Shown: one piece after another, positions 26,223 through 37,195 of the stretch
How positions within the stretch are numbered: the first letter of the stretch is position 1
How the letters are laid out: every line of letters begins with the position of its first letter
Assembly: GCF_027942865.1 (NCBI RefSeq)
Contig: NC_134515.1
Coordinates: 29,440,449-29,504,448, forward strand
Length of the DNA: 64,000 nucleotides
From: Odontesthes bonariensis
Taxonomy: Eukaryota > Chordata > Actinopteri > Atheriniformes > Atherinopsidae
Direction: 5' to 3'
Notes under the pieces: model-generated
What the model saw: only the letters and a program-made list of their open reading frames with translations
The model's database searches: none
Told to the model about the DNA's origin: nothing
Position numbers and translations under genes: made by a program

Positions 26223-27934
26223 TACAATCCAGCTGGACCGACTCCACCTAAAAACAAGCAATCCATTTTTGCATCGGATGATAGTGATACACTTCCTCAA
26301 CATGCTTATAATCATCTTTCACAACAGCAAAAAGGTGGATTTTGATTGTTTTACATGTCTAAAAGGGTAATTCTTCTTCTTTTTTATTACTAAATAGTAG
26401 TTTTCTCCTATCTACATACACCTGTTTGTCTTTAGAGGTGGGGCTTTTACTAAATGCTCGACATGTCATTCTCATTTCATATCATAAAATATGAGAATGT
26501 GCCGTGTTCATAAGATGCGTGCTCATAGATGAAAACATGTACTGTATGCACTATTTCATTGTGACCTGCTCCTGCGTGTAATCATTTCTTTTAAAAGTTC
26601 CTCAGCTCATGTTTCACTCAGAAGCTGAGGAACGGATTGCTCGGCATTTCGTTTTAAAATGTAATTTAACCCGTTTGCATTTGCATGACATTTTAGTGCT
26701 GATGCTTTTTTTTTTTGTATTTCATTTGTTTTGTATTTGATTGGGATTGTCCTCATCAGCCAGTGATTTGTCTTATTAATGTTTAGAATACATGCCTCTT
26801 TCCTGTCATACTTCAACTACCAACCGTTACAGTAAGATCTGGAGGAGGACCTTTCTCATAGGCAGGATATTCATGGCAATTAGTCCTTTTTTTTTTTCTG
26901 TAAATGTCTTGAAGAAGTCAAATCTTAAGTTGCACTGCCAGGTGATCATCAGACTCTAACCTTGGGTTTTGTTTGGTCATTTTGCTCCTCCAGCATTTAT
27001 TGCTCTGTAATGTTTATTCTGTGGGAGGCTGCCTATGGGTAATCCCAGGAAAAGGGCAATTGCTTTGTAATAATAGCCAGTTCAGTTACAGTGGCATTAC
27101 CTGATTGTCTATTTACACATTTTGTACACAAATGTGTCCTGAATTTCATATAACTTATGAAATACATTTCTAACTTTCACACAAATGTCTCCCGTCCTTT
27201 TGTGTCGAGCTTCATACTCTCCCTGCAATCCTTGACCTCAGCACTGCATTCAAACGTGGGAAAACCTATAAAGACTTTTACGTGCAAATGATGTGCACTA
27301 AATCAAAGGCATCTGAACTTATCCCGCATCTAAAAGGCGCCCTGGAAGTATTTAATTCACTTTCACACGTGAAATGGAAATGAGAACAATTTCCATGTCA
27401 TACTTCATTAAGATGACTGCATAGACCGTAATTAGAGTAGCACTGAACAGCAGTCCTTTAGACGCTAGAGTCCCATATTTGAGCTCTCGGAACAATGACG
27501 CACTGCTGTAATTGCAACTTGAATGTCATCATAAAACAGGTTTACATATTAGAAGCTCGTAACGCGTCTGCTTTTATGAATGTGACACAATGAGGATCAA
27601 ATTTCGTAGCCCGTTCACATTGTGAAAGTGATTGAGGTTACACACAGTATGAGGCTGTTGCAGAAGATTTTCCTGATCTGAAGTGTAATAAAGATTTTTG
27701 AATATGTAAAGGAAACAGCCTTCCCTGGAGAGTGATGCTCCTTCCTGTGTGTCATCAACGCCTTCCCTCACTCCTCGATAAAACCAAGTGTTTCGGGTAT
27801 ATTCCCATATGAACTAGTGATTCCGTTAACAGCTTTCCAAATTTATAAGACGGCAACTGCACGAGTATGTCTTTTTTTGTGTGTGTGTAGTTTTAATGTG
27901 TAAAACAGTTGGCAACAAATTACAACAAACGACA
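26223..27934. other. racgap1 3' UTR and convergent intergenic region
   Basis: AT-rich, with no coding exon or transposon recognised. A plus-strand AATAAA at 27687-27692 could end a long racgap1 3' UTR (about 1.5 kb). On the minus strand the neighbouring gene must end its own transcript here too, so the two 3' UTRs may overlap. Confidence 0.35.
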
Positions 27935-30463
27935 TCAAAATTTTGCCCACGGCCAGAGGAGAGGAGTGTTCTTGACGTAGTCCTGGAAAGATGGATCGGA
28001 CCCCCACTTCTTCATTGCCTGCTTCTCTAAGATGGGAATACCGCTGACGTAACGTAGCAGGAACCAGACGAACAGGGGGGACGCCACACTCAGGTACTGG
28101 GGACCCTCCATCACTGACGAGGCCGAGAGCCAGAGGCCCGACCACTGCAGGATCTCTCCAAAGTAGTTAGGATGTCTGCTGTAGGCCCACAGTCCACTCT
28201 GGATGAACTTTCCCTGGAGACGTGTTAAAAAATTAGGCAGTCGAGTTATTACACCCAGTGAATGAAGCATCAGTGCAGCTAAAGGGTTGAATAACGTCAG
28301 GGGGTCTCTTAACTTACAGCATTATCTGGGTTACGCTTGAAAAACCACTTTTGCTGGTCAGCAATTGCCTCTGTGGCGAAGCCAAGGCCCCAAACAGTCC
28401 AGCCAATGTAGTCCCTCGTCCCCAGAGGCACATCACGCTTCTCACTGTTCAGCATGAGGGTGGGCAGGAGGGTCATAAATACCCACATGGCTGAGAGAAA
28501 AAAATAATAAATTATTATCCAACCAGCTTTGCTTCAATCCCTCCTTGAATAAACGAATACAAAGAGATAGTAAGTAGACAGTGATTTATGAGGGGCATGT
28601 TTCAGTTCACCTGGGTGCAGAGTTGGTAAAGAGAGGGAGGAGTTAAGATCACTTCAAGTACCTTGAACAGTCCAGTATACAAAGAAAGTCCCTGGGCTCT
28701 CTCTGACATTGTTGAACCTGCGATCATGACCGTCCTTCATGATCCGCATGAAGAGGAATGTCCCCAGTCTGCAGAGAGAACATGGTTAACATTCATTCAC
28801 ATTAACCAGGGCATTATTCATTAACTTGAGTGACCTGACTTTAAAGTTTTATATTCATTATGTCCTCCTTTGTCCTCTCCAAGGTCCCTCCATATCACAA
28901 CTTGGCACAAAACTGTGTGTGAGGAAATAATCTCTTCCCTCCGTAGTTGGGGTTTATTAAGCTGCCACGACATTTAGGGTCAGTGCATACCTGAGTCCCC
29001 ATGCTGTCACCAACCCGGTCTGCACCTTCTGGCGGGTGTGTCTTGCTCCTCCCCAGATACGACTCAGGTGTGCAAGTAGTATAAAGGTACCAGAGCCTGC
29101 AAACAGAGAGATAAGCGGTGCACACTCTGGGGCGGTTGGGATGTGGGCATGGCGAATGACTCTACAACTTGTTGCAAAGTAAGGCGTGTCCAATAAATCT
29201 TTTACCCAGGATACTGCAGACAATTGGTTCCAAAGTTCAAGGGTAAAAATATACAGGAGCACAGAGCGGCGTGGAGAACCACAAGAGGACGACTAAAGAA
29301 GCGTTGCAGTGATTGATTTAAAAACCCTTTCACTGGTGTCAGCAGGTAAGTTATGCTGGTCCTAGTGTGACAAATGATTGGAAACAGACCGATTTGAGTT
29401 CTGAGGCGCACTTAATCCTGACAGGGTGAATCAATTTGCAAATCTGCAACTTCCTCATTGGGAGTGCACTTAGCAGCCCTTTTACGTGTTACATCAAATA
29501 CCTATACCTAGACTTAAAATAACTCTGAACTCCAAACTGAAGGCTCGGTGGCAATTGGTGATTGTTCCCGTCATCAGTGTGATCATTTTTTTTTCTCAAA
29601 GAACTACTGAATGACTTGGTGCAGGAGGTGGAAAAGAATGGTGAAGACGTTTTAGTACAAAACCCAAACCTACTCAGCTCAGTATCAGACAAGAATCGGA
29701 TGACGCACGTTTGCAAACGGATGTAAAATACTCTTTCAGTTACTTAGAAGAGAACTAAATCTCGTTATAACCACTTTAAAACAAGTTGCCACTGCTGCGT
29801 CGAGGGTTCAATGTGATTTTTCTATTCCCAGAAAACATCATCAAATGACTGGTGCTGTGACCGTCTTTAATTGGGGACCACAAAAAGCCCCCTTTTGACT
29901 TCGTAAGAAGGGCCGTGATTGTTCTCTACGGCCCTGCTGGCTCAGGCGCTGATTGGATCTGCGCGCTTCTTAAGCTGAAGGAGGAGCTCCCCCTTTAGGC
30001 TCGTTTCACAACAAACCCCTTTCAGATAACCCGGGTTTTGTAATGATTACATTTCACCATCTATATAACTGTGGCAAAACCACAGCTTTTGTAAGTTTTT
30101 AAACAAAATAACTCAAATCACAGAGGTAAACAAGATTAATTGAAGCTCGTTCTATCGCTTGATTGCGATTCGCGTTTCATTCGAGTCGCGAACCAACTAA
30201 TAAGCAAGGCTGCAAAAGCAGCTGTCACACGGGTCGAATTGCTGTTCAGACAGCGTGTATTTTGCGTTACCTGCTAAATCATAAAACTTCTCGGTTTTGA
30301 AAGCTGCGGCCAGAGCCCAGCCAGCCCACTGGATCCCCAGGTCGGTGGCGGCACACTTTACCAGAGTGCTCCCCATGATCATGTCCTGCAGCTCGGCGAG
30401 CAGCACAGTTATCGGCTGGTTAGTCATGTGGCCACTCCTCCACTTCCCGATAAATATAAACAA
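27935..30463 (-). CDS. DUF1295 family membrane protein (steroid 5-alpha-reductase-like), complete
   Basis: Five exons on the minus strand: 30271-30463, 28991-29096, 28662-28768, 28318-28490, 27935-28213. Phases agree and give about 285 aa; a second in-frame ATG 12 codons downstream could be the true start. Family marks are R.MKDGHDRRFNNV (about residues 107-119), EAIADQQKWFF, and the hallmark GLWAYSRHPNYFGEILQW, then a C-terminal SGIPILEKQAMKKWG. Several hydrophobic segments predict a multi-pass membrane protein. DUF1295 proteins are related to 3-oxo-5-alpha-steroid 4-dehydrogenases and to isoprenylcysteine methyltransferases by fold, but their substrates are mostly unknown, so I assign no reaction. 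The SRHPNYFGE block favours DUF1295 over ICMT. The gene is convergent with racgap1, and a long-TIR transposon lies about 280 bases upstream of its start. Confidence 0.85.
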
Positions 30464-30519
30464 TTTTGGGCAAAGTTCACCGCCGCGACATTAATAGGAA
30501 GTGTGTTTGAGCGGGGGAA

Positions 30520-30536
30520 CTCTGGGTAGTGTAGTT
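30520..30536 (-). promoter_or_regulatory. ZNF143/Staf-like promoter motif
   Basis: CTCTGGGTAGTGTAGTT on the plus strand differs at about two positions from the inverted core of the Staf/ZNF143 site (TCTGGGAATTGTAGT). It lies about 60 bases upstream of the DUF1295 gene start, where such sites are common in housekeeping promoters. Confidence 0.45.
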
Positions 30537-30747
30537 ATAAGGGGGATCAGTCCGTTCACGGCACAGGTTAGACGTAATTAGGGTAGATGGGTTGGGTAAC
30601 CTATGTAATCCGATTACAAAAATAGGTAACTTTAAAAATTCTAGACAACAACTGAAAAGGGGTTAAAGTGCAACACAGTCAAGGACAACTTAAAGCGATG
30701 ATCAATGATATGATCAATGATAGTAATTTGTAATCAGGCGGGTGGAC

Positions 30748-31007
30748 TGTGGAAGTTTTTCTGTGCCATCAGAGTTTGAATACGAATTTCTAATATCGAA
30801 TTTTTACAGCATCAAAATCAGACTTTGAATTTGAAAAACCAACAGTGTAAAAAAAAAAATTCAACTTAAAAAAATTCAGTGGAAAAAAATTCAACTTCCA
30901 AAAATTCAGTGGAAAAAAATTCAACTTCAAAAAATTCAGTGGAAAAAGAACCAGACTCAACAGCCGGGTAAACAGGGAGAAACAATCGATCCCTGTCTCA
31001 ATTCATC
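30748..31007 (+). repeat. Left inverted arm of the long-TIR element
   Basis: Begins TGTGGAAGTTTTTCTG and ends CTGTCTCAATTCATC. It contains about three tandem copies of an AATTCAGTGGAAAAAAATTC unit between 30860 and 30945. Confidence 0.9.
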
Positions 31008-31445
31008 AGATCAGCTCAATAGATATTGAGTAATATCTATTACTCAATTTTACTAACACAAATGGCAAATAAAGTAAACTCACTCACCGAAGCACCATCA
31101 CCCGCGTTGGTGGACGTGGCTGATCTGTCCAATGGAGCGTAACCACAGCCCTTTTACAGACAGCCGTTCCACTTCCTATTCGCCCCATTATAAAAAATTT
31201 GGCTGCAGTTCAGTTGATTTTCTCTGGGGGCGCTGGCGAGCGAGTGCAGAATGACCATTTTCCATAGGGCTGGCGCTAATAACTCAAAAAATGTCCCCGC
31301 TAGCGGCTGAAACCTGAATATAATACTGTGATTTCTGACAGAGGGATGTGGATTTATATCGAAAGTACAATAACCTGGGAGTTATATCTTTCTGTTTTCT
31401 TACAGGTCTGGCATTTGCGAGTCAGTATCCGCTAGCATCTAGCTA

Positions 31446-31607
31446 ATGGAATCTGAAGAACGCACGGCTGATTACGACCGGCTGCTTTACGGCACTCGTC
31501 CACTGTGCCAGAGTGCTAACCTGGTGCCGCTAACAACAACCAAAGCTAAACCAGAGGCTAGTCAGAGAGTATGTAAAAGGGCTGTGCTGAAATCTGTAAC
31601 TATTTGA
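31446..31607 (+). CDS. Small ORF inside the long-TIR element (53 codons), unknown
   Basis: ATG at 31446, about 40 bases after a good acceptor (TTTTCTTACAG at 31395-31405), opens a 53-codon frame starting MESEERTADYDRLLYG and ending at TGA 31607. A possible donor (GTATGT) lies inside the frame at 31569, so the ORF may be part of a spliced exon. No family recognised. It could be a captured host exon, a remnant of element coding sequence, or chance. Confidence 0.25.
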   Translation: MESEERTADYDRLLYGTRPLCQSANLVPLTTTKAKPEASQRVCKRAVLKSVTI

Positions 31608-31987
31608 GCTAACACCTCTCTGCTAGCTCAGCGCTAGGACTGACCATGCCGTAAAGTGATGCCACATGCGTGACGTCACTCGGGATGCAATACTGACAAT
31701 AAATGTGTATTTTAAACAAATCTAGTGAGTCTAAAAAATCAAACCAAGTGCCGTTTGAAAGGATAATTTATCCTGCCTTTAGGAAAATTAAAATGAAAAA
31801 ATATAAAAAATTCTATCAAAAGCAATGGCTGCATCTAAGGTGGATATCATAGTACCACCATAGAGTTCGGCGTGCTCTGCACTGCTTCGTTGGCGCCCCT
31901 AGAGTGCAGTACCACCCGGAAATAGCCGCCAGTTTTCCCTCTCCTCATAATAGAGACTCTCTGGCGTAACTCGATTGGCTGCCGTTG

Positions 31988-32201
31988 GATGAATTGAGAC
32001 AGGGATCGATTGCTTCTCCCTGTTTACCCGGATGTTGAGTCTGGTTCTTTTTCCACTGAAATTTTTTAAGTTGAATTTTTTTCCACTAAATTTTTTTTTT
32101 CCACTGTTGGTTTTTCAAATTCAAAGTCTGAATTTGATGCTGTAAAAATTCGATATTAGAATTTCGTATTCAAACTCTGATGGCACAGAAAAACTTCCAT
32201 A
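31988..32201 (-). repeat. Right inverted arm of the long-TIR element
   Basis: Reverse complement of the left arm, from GATGAATTGAGACAGGGATC to CTTCCATA. It is about 46 bases shorter because it carries fewer copies of the internal AT-rich unit, and it differs at scattered bases. Confidence 0.9.
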
Positions 32202-32649
32202 GTGGACGAACATCCTGAGTGCTTGCCATGACTACCGGGAGCAACGTCCTCCATTTTTAATCCTCCATTTTATTTGAATAATAATAAAAAATAAAGCACT
32301 CATTTTGTAGTACAGCATGAAGACTTTTTTTTCAAAATATAAGTTGTAGTATTTTTATGTTTGATTTTTTTTTTTAAATAAATAAATAAAGGCGTTGTCC
32401 AACAGTAGCGATTCGATTAAAAAAAAAAAATATCAAGTTATCTTGAAATGAGATAAATTGTCTTTTTTTTTTTTTTTTGGAATTCTGGATTTTGGTGCAG
32501 GAGGAACACAAATCGAGGGATTGAAATATAATTCGACTGTATATTCAAAAGTAAAAGCACCAGCAAAAAAAATGAGCTGCCCAAAATCAGAGGATGTTAT
32601 GGAAAATTCCCAGAAAAAGAGAATGAGTGGAATATTTCCTTTTACTTGA

Positions 32650-33430
32650 ATTTTTTTTTTTAATCGCAGACTGTATTAACTCGGGCCTGCAACACATTCC
32701 AAACAAAACAAACTTGGGACTTGTTGTTACCCTTCTTTCTCACAGCACTTAAACATGTTCTGGCATTTAGTATGCACAGCCCCAAAGAGTAGGGTGTTAT
32801 TTTGCCTCTTTCTTACTGCAATCATGTCTGAAGGTTTGCAACAGTTTGTGGTCGTTGTTGCACTTTATTCCATTTCACTCGTCCTCATTTGAGCACAGAT
32901 CAGGAGGCAGGACGGACCGGTTCTTAAAACCTTCTTCTTCCGCAGAAGAAGTGTGAGGAATGCGGTTCTGCATGGTCTTGTTGATCCATGGATGCAGCAC
33001 AAGATTTCGTCTCGAGGGCAGCATCTGTTGCTCTGAAATCTCAGAGTGCTTTTTGTTTTAACATAATGCGCCCATCCCAGAAGTGTAAATTAGCTTTGCC
33101 AAGAGCACTGATACAACCTCATTCCATCAGAGATTGTGGACTTTGGATTTAGACACCCTGGATGGTCCTTTTGGTCTTTGGTCCCAAGCACGCATTGTTA
33201 ATTTCTTCCAAAAAAACCCAAACCCATCTGTGTGATGGTCCATCCCAGATTCCTCAGAGCCCAGAGGTTGATGCCACATCAAGACAAGGTTAACATAAGG
33301 CTTCTGTTTTTGCACAGTAAAGTTTTACATGGCCTTTGTGAATGTAAGTATTTCACTGCCACAGTAATCCCTCACCAACGTGTTGACATCAGGTATTTCC
33401 GAATGATATTTCTTGATGCTGGGCCGTCTG
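32650..33430. repeat. Fish interspersed DNA repeat copy
   Basis: Carries blocks I recognise from a repeat present in many copies in fish: GTTGATCCATGGATGCAGCA, CAACCTCATTCCATCAGA, AGCCCAGAGGTTGATGCCAC and CACAGTAATCCCTCACCAAC. It is probably related to the arms at 9050-9330 and 10590-10800. No intact ORF. It lies between the long-TIR element and bin2. Confidence 0.55.
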
Positions 33431-34142
33431 AGGGATAGCCTCAGTCCAGCCAAGGCTCGCGGCCTTGCCCTTTACGCGCTGAAAATCCTACATGTTCCGT
33501 GACTATCTAATAATATCAGAGGGGCTGTAGAGAGAGAAATATGCTTTCTTAGGAGAACACTGTTTTTAATAAGTTGAAGGATTCCCCCACGCATTTGTTG
33601 ACAATATGGAGATCTTCTGCTCATCTTTGCTCCTCAAAGCCTCAGCCTTTCACAGACACTGCTTTTGTCTCAATCATCACGATATAAACCTGTTGACGTC
33701 CCTGCTTAAAGAACATTATTGATATCATTATTATCGTTATTGCTATAACCTCACAACTATCCCCCATTCCACCTTTTTGTTGAAATGTGTCACAGGCCAA
33801 AAAACGGATATACATTAATGCACAAAACAAAGTTATATTACAAGCTATTACAGTCTTTACCAATGTGATACTGTTGCAGATCTACAGATTACTATCATAA
33901 TGACACATGCAGGGACGTGGAGATATTTTTGTCCATATGCAAATATAATGCAAGACTCCCGATCTCTGGACACTGGAACATATGTAGAACAATATCTTCA
34001 TCTGGAATTTTAGCTGGAATCCAAATGTGATTTTTTATTTTTTTTTTTTTCCTTAGGTACAGCGTATATGGTTCATATATCATTGTAATGTTCTCTTTTT
34101 TTTCGTGTTTAACCACAGGAGTGATAGCAGACAAGACCAAGG

Positions 34143-36857
34143 ATGGCAGAGAGCACAAGTCCTAAAGGCACCTCTGGTGTCTTTGCCAAAAAAGTCCAAA
34201 GACAGCTGAGCAGAGGAAAAGAAAAGGTGCCCAACCTGTGAACTTTTGTGCCCCCCCCCCCCAAAGAAAAACAAGAAAAAGAAAGAAAAAAGGAGATTTT
34301 GATTTTTTTTTTTAATGCTTTTCTGTAGGTTCTGCAAAGGCTGGGAAAGACAACAGAGACAAGAGATGATCAGTTTGAACATTGCTTCCAACTGTTCAGT
34401 GACCAACAGGTAATTATCCCTTCACAAAATGGTAAAAACCTGTGAATTTGTGTTTGAGTTTGAGCAACTGAGAATCAACTTTGGTGGGGTTTATTGATTC
34501 CAGGCGGTGGATCAAACATCATGAAAGTAAACACTGAAAATCTTGCAAACCTTTTCTGTTCACAGACTGACGGGAATCGACTATACAAGGACTTCAGGAA
34601 CTACATTAATGCAGTTAGAGGTGAAGCATCTCATATCTTGAAGATGCAAGCGCAGCTGTCGATTTGTGCCCTCTGCAGGTCTCAAACACGACACTCTGCT
34701 TTTTTTACAGACATGCGTGAAGCTTCAAGACGCCTCTCTCAATCTCTGTTTGACGTTTATGAAAGCGACTGGGTTGGGGAGGAAGATTTGGGAGCGATTG
34801 TAGAGGTCAGTGGCAACAGCTACAGCTCTCACAGAGTGCATTTCAATTTTAGTGCTTAAGCAGCAAAATAAATGCATCGCCAGGGGAACAGAGACCCTTT
34901 TCCCTCTCTCTCATTATGCATAATCAATGCAATATTTATGCCGGGCCGTTTAATGAAGGGGGAAGACCTAATGTGGAATGACTACGAGGTGAAGCTGTTG
35001 GACCAGGCCGTACGCACCATGGAGTCTTATGTGGGCCAGTTCACAGATGTCAAGGTAAGGCAATGAGGAAGCAAGCATGCAGGCATACTGAAGTGAATGT
35101 ATGGGCAAACCCACAACACGTGCGCACACACAGATAACATACGTGGATCTTTCTTTAATCCGTAGGAGAAAGTTTCCAAGAGGGGAAGAAAACTGGTGGA
35201 CTTTGACTCTTCCCTTCACCACCTGGAGGCACTGCAGACAGCTAAGAAGAGGGATGATATCAAGATAAACAAGGTCAAGTCATCTCTATATCGATGCGTA
35301 GTCCTTCATTTGTTGAAATATATATATAGGACATTAAAATGAACTATTTCTGCATCCTTCTGCAGGCAAAGGAAGAGATGAAAGCTGCCAAAACTGTCTA
35401 TGAGGGAATCAACAGCGAGCTCAAAGAGGAGCTCCCTGTTCTTTACGACAGGTCCGGCATTATAGATTTGCTTTTTATTGCCGTTAGATTTCTGCGTGTG
35501 ATTTGCAGTTTTTGTTCATTACATGTGTGAATGTTTTTTCTTCTTTTAGCCGTATCGGATGCTACGTGTCTGTATTCTCAGCTCTGGCTAATTTACGAGA
35601 CATCCTCTATAAGGAAATGAGCACGGTATGTCTTGCTCTGTCCCGGCACACAACGTTCCTCGTTATGAAAAAGTTTTTTTTCTCACCATCCGTCTCCTCT
35701 TTTAGCTTAATGGAGATCTGCAGAGTGTGGTAAAAGAGCTGCAGGCTCAGCATCCAGACAAAACGTTTGCCGTGAGGGGAGTGCAGAAGTAAGTTTTTTT
35801 GTTTTTTTTTGTGTTTTGTTTTTCCTTTGAGCTTTAAATTTCGAGGTAATTTGGCAATTTAAGGGAACAGTTTGTCCTTTGAAAATTCCCCACTGAAACT
35901 CCACAGACCACAAAACACTTTAAATGATCTTCCCTGTCATTGGGCCTTAAAGAATTGATGTTGACAAGATTTATTTGCAGCTTAATTCTGTTTTCTGGTT
36001 AAAGAGATCTACTGCACGTTTTTTTTTCTCCCTCAGTGACAACAGGTTCCCCACAGTAAGAGCTGTGCTTATTTGATTAGTTGGTGGTACTCACACTCTT
36101 GAAACATATTTCAGGTATGGCTCCCTGAAGAGACGGACCCTAATGTCCCCTAAGGCGTGGAAAGCCAGTTTTTCTGAGTTTCACAGGAGCTACAGTCCCG
36201 GGCAGCGACATAGTTTCAGGTCCCCAGATAAGCCTTGGAAAAGCACTCTGTCCAGAGAGAGCAGCACACTTCGATCGGTCTCCTCCCGATCGTCGACTCT
36301 GGAGGACCCTCTGTCTGAGTCCAGGGAATTGGATGTGGCATCATGCCACATTGAGAACCCTAGCTCCGCGGCAAAAGAGGACGCTGCTGCGGGGGCATCA
36401 GGAGAGGAGCTCAAGTCTGGTGAAGAGAGCAACCCGGCTGAAAAGGAGAAAGGCTCGAAAGAGCACAATAATAAAGGAGATGATGAAAAAGCTTCACCAA
36501 GCGAGAGCAGCTCTGAACTGAACGACTCCTTTGAGTCAGAGAGTTTGGAGCTGTCTGCGGTGGGCAACGACACGCTGCACATTGAAGAGGAAGACGACGG
36601 CCCGGCAAACCTTGACACTGCTAAAGCAAATGGACTGGAAAACGGTGGCGTCAGTGGGTTTAACTCTGACACTAAGGACCTGAACATTCCTCAGAAGGTT
36701 CGTGGTTTGATCAACACACAGCTGAGGCATGCCGCTGCTTGCTTTTACTTTATATTTGCCAATGTTATGTGTCAGGACTCTTTTTTTTTGTTGTTCCATC
36801 TAGGATGCCCCCGCTGAGAAAGCGGTATCCAAGGACTCAAAAACCACAAATGTTTAA
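34143..36857 (+). CDS. bin2: Bridging integrator 2 (N-BAR domain protein), complete
   Basis: Eleven coding exons: 34143-34226, 34329-34409, 34566-34620, 34711-34805, 34959-35054, 35166-35273, 35366-35451, 35550-35625, 35706-35788, 36115-36697, 36804-36857; 466 aa. The amphipathic N-terminus ([16 protein letters not shown]) and the N-BAR domain (to about 250) match the BIN/amphiphysin family: [53 protein letters not shown]. Beyond it lies an acidic, Ser/Glu-rich tail (large exon 36115) with no SH3 domain, as in mammalian BIN2 and unlike BIN1 or amphiphysin. The protein senses and makes membrane curvature, in mammals mainly in blood cells (phagocytosis, podosomes). The acceptor at 34958 (TTTAATGAAG) is weak in pyrimidines but is needed for the frame. 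An ATG-proximal acceptor at 34119 suggests an upstream non-coding exon. Confidence 0.95.
36037..36055 (+). other. bin2: Candidate alternative 19-base mini-exon of bin2
   Basis: Bordered by TTTTTTTTCTCCCTCAG on the left and GTAAGA on the right, between coding exons 9 and 10. It is in phase with exon 9 (adds NDNRFPT) but shifts exon 10, which then stops after 12 more codons. If used it yields a BAR-domain-only protein. Confidence 0.35.
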
Positions 36858-37189
36858 AGTTTTCCCACTTTCATACGAGGTTTGTGTGTTTTTCATGCGC
36901 ACACACACCAAACCGCGCCTCAGTTTCACTCCCCTTTCTTTACCGATTGTTTCTGTGTTTGACTCCTTTTTTTTCTTCACGAATCCCAGAATGCCGGAAC
37001 AGAACAGCAGAGACGAGACATAAGACGACAGCTGCTCACCAGGATAAAACTTCGAGGACAGCTGCGCTGATGAGTCCAAGTGTGGTCGCATGACAAATAT
37101 GCCGCTGTTGGCTTTCTGCTTGATCTGTTAGTAAAATCAACATAATATGGTGTTCTGGGGAAAACTCATTGCTCTGATTATCCACTTAC

Positions 37190-37195
37190 AATAAA
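37190..37195 (+). terminator. bin2 polyadenylation signal
   Basis: AATAAA about 335 bases after the bin2 stop codon, a plausible end for the transcript. The rest of 36858-38900 shows no gene or recognised repeat. Confidence 0.5.

Larger units (their letters stand above)
30748..32201. mobile_element. Long-inverted-repeat (foldback-type) DNA transposon with 6-bp target duplication
   Basis: The ends are TGTGGAAGTTTTTCTGTGCC (30748) and its inverse ending at 32201, flanked on both sides by GTGGAC (30742-30747 and 32202-32207), a direct 6-bp target-site duplication. The inverted arms are 30748-31007 and 31988-32201. The left arm has extra copies of a roughly 23-bp AT-rich unit. The inside is CpG-richer and promoter-like, with a TGACGTCA site at 31671-31678. 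No transposase was recognised, so it is probably non-autonomous. The superfamily is not determined. Confidence 0.85.

Noticed and set aside
27935-30463. Reading the minus-strand gene as ICMT (isoprenylcysteine carboxyl methyltransferase)
   Set aside because: The C-terminal RHPNYFGE region is shared in outline, but GHDRRF, EAIADQQKWFF and the length fit DUF1295 reductase-like proteins better.
36190-36687. 165-codon minus-strand frame
   Set aside because: It is the antisense of the large bin2 tail exon; its open length follows from the skewed codon use of that exon.
36980-37069. Extra bin2 3' exon (acceptor CACGAATCCCAG, 25 in-frame codons to TGA)
   Set aside because: It would need the weak donor GTTTAA at the end of exon 11; the simple reading stops at 36857. 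Not excluded, but not supported.
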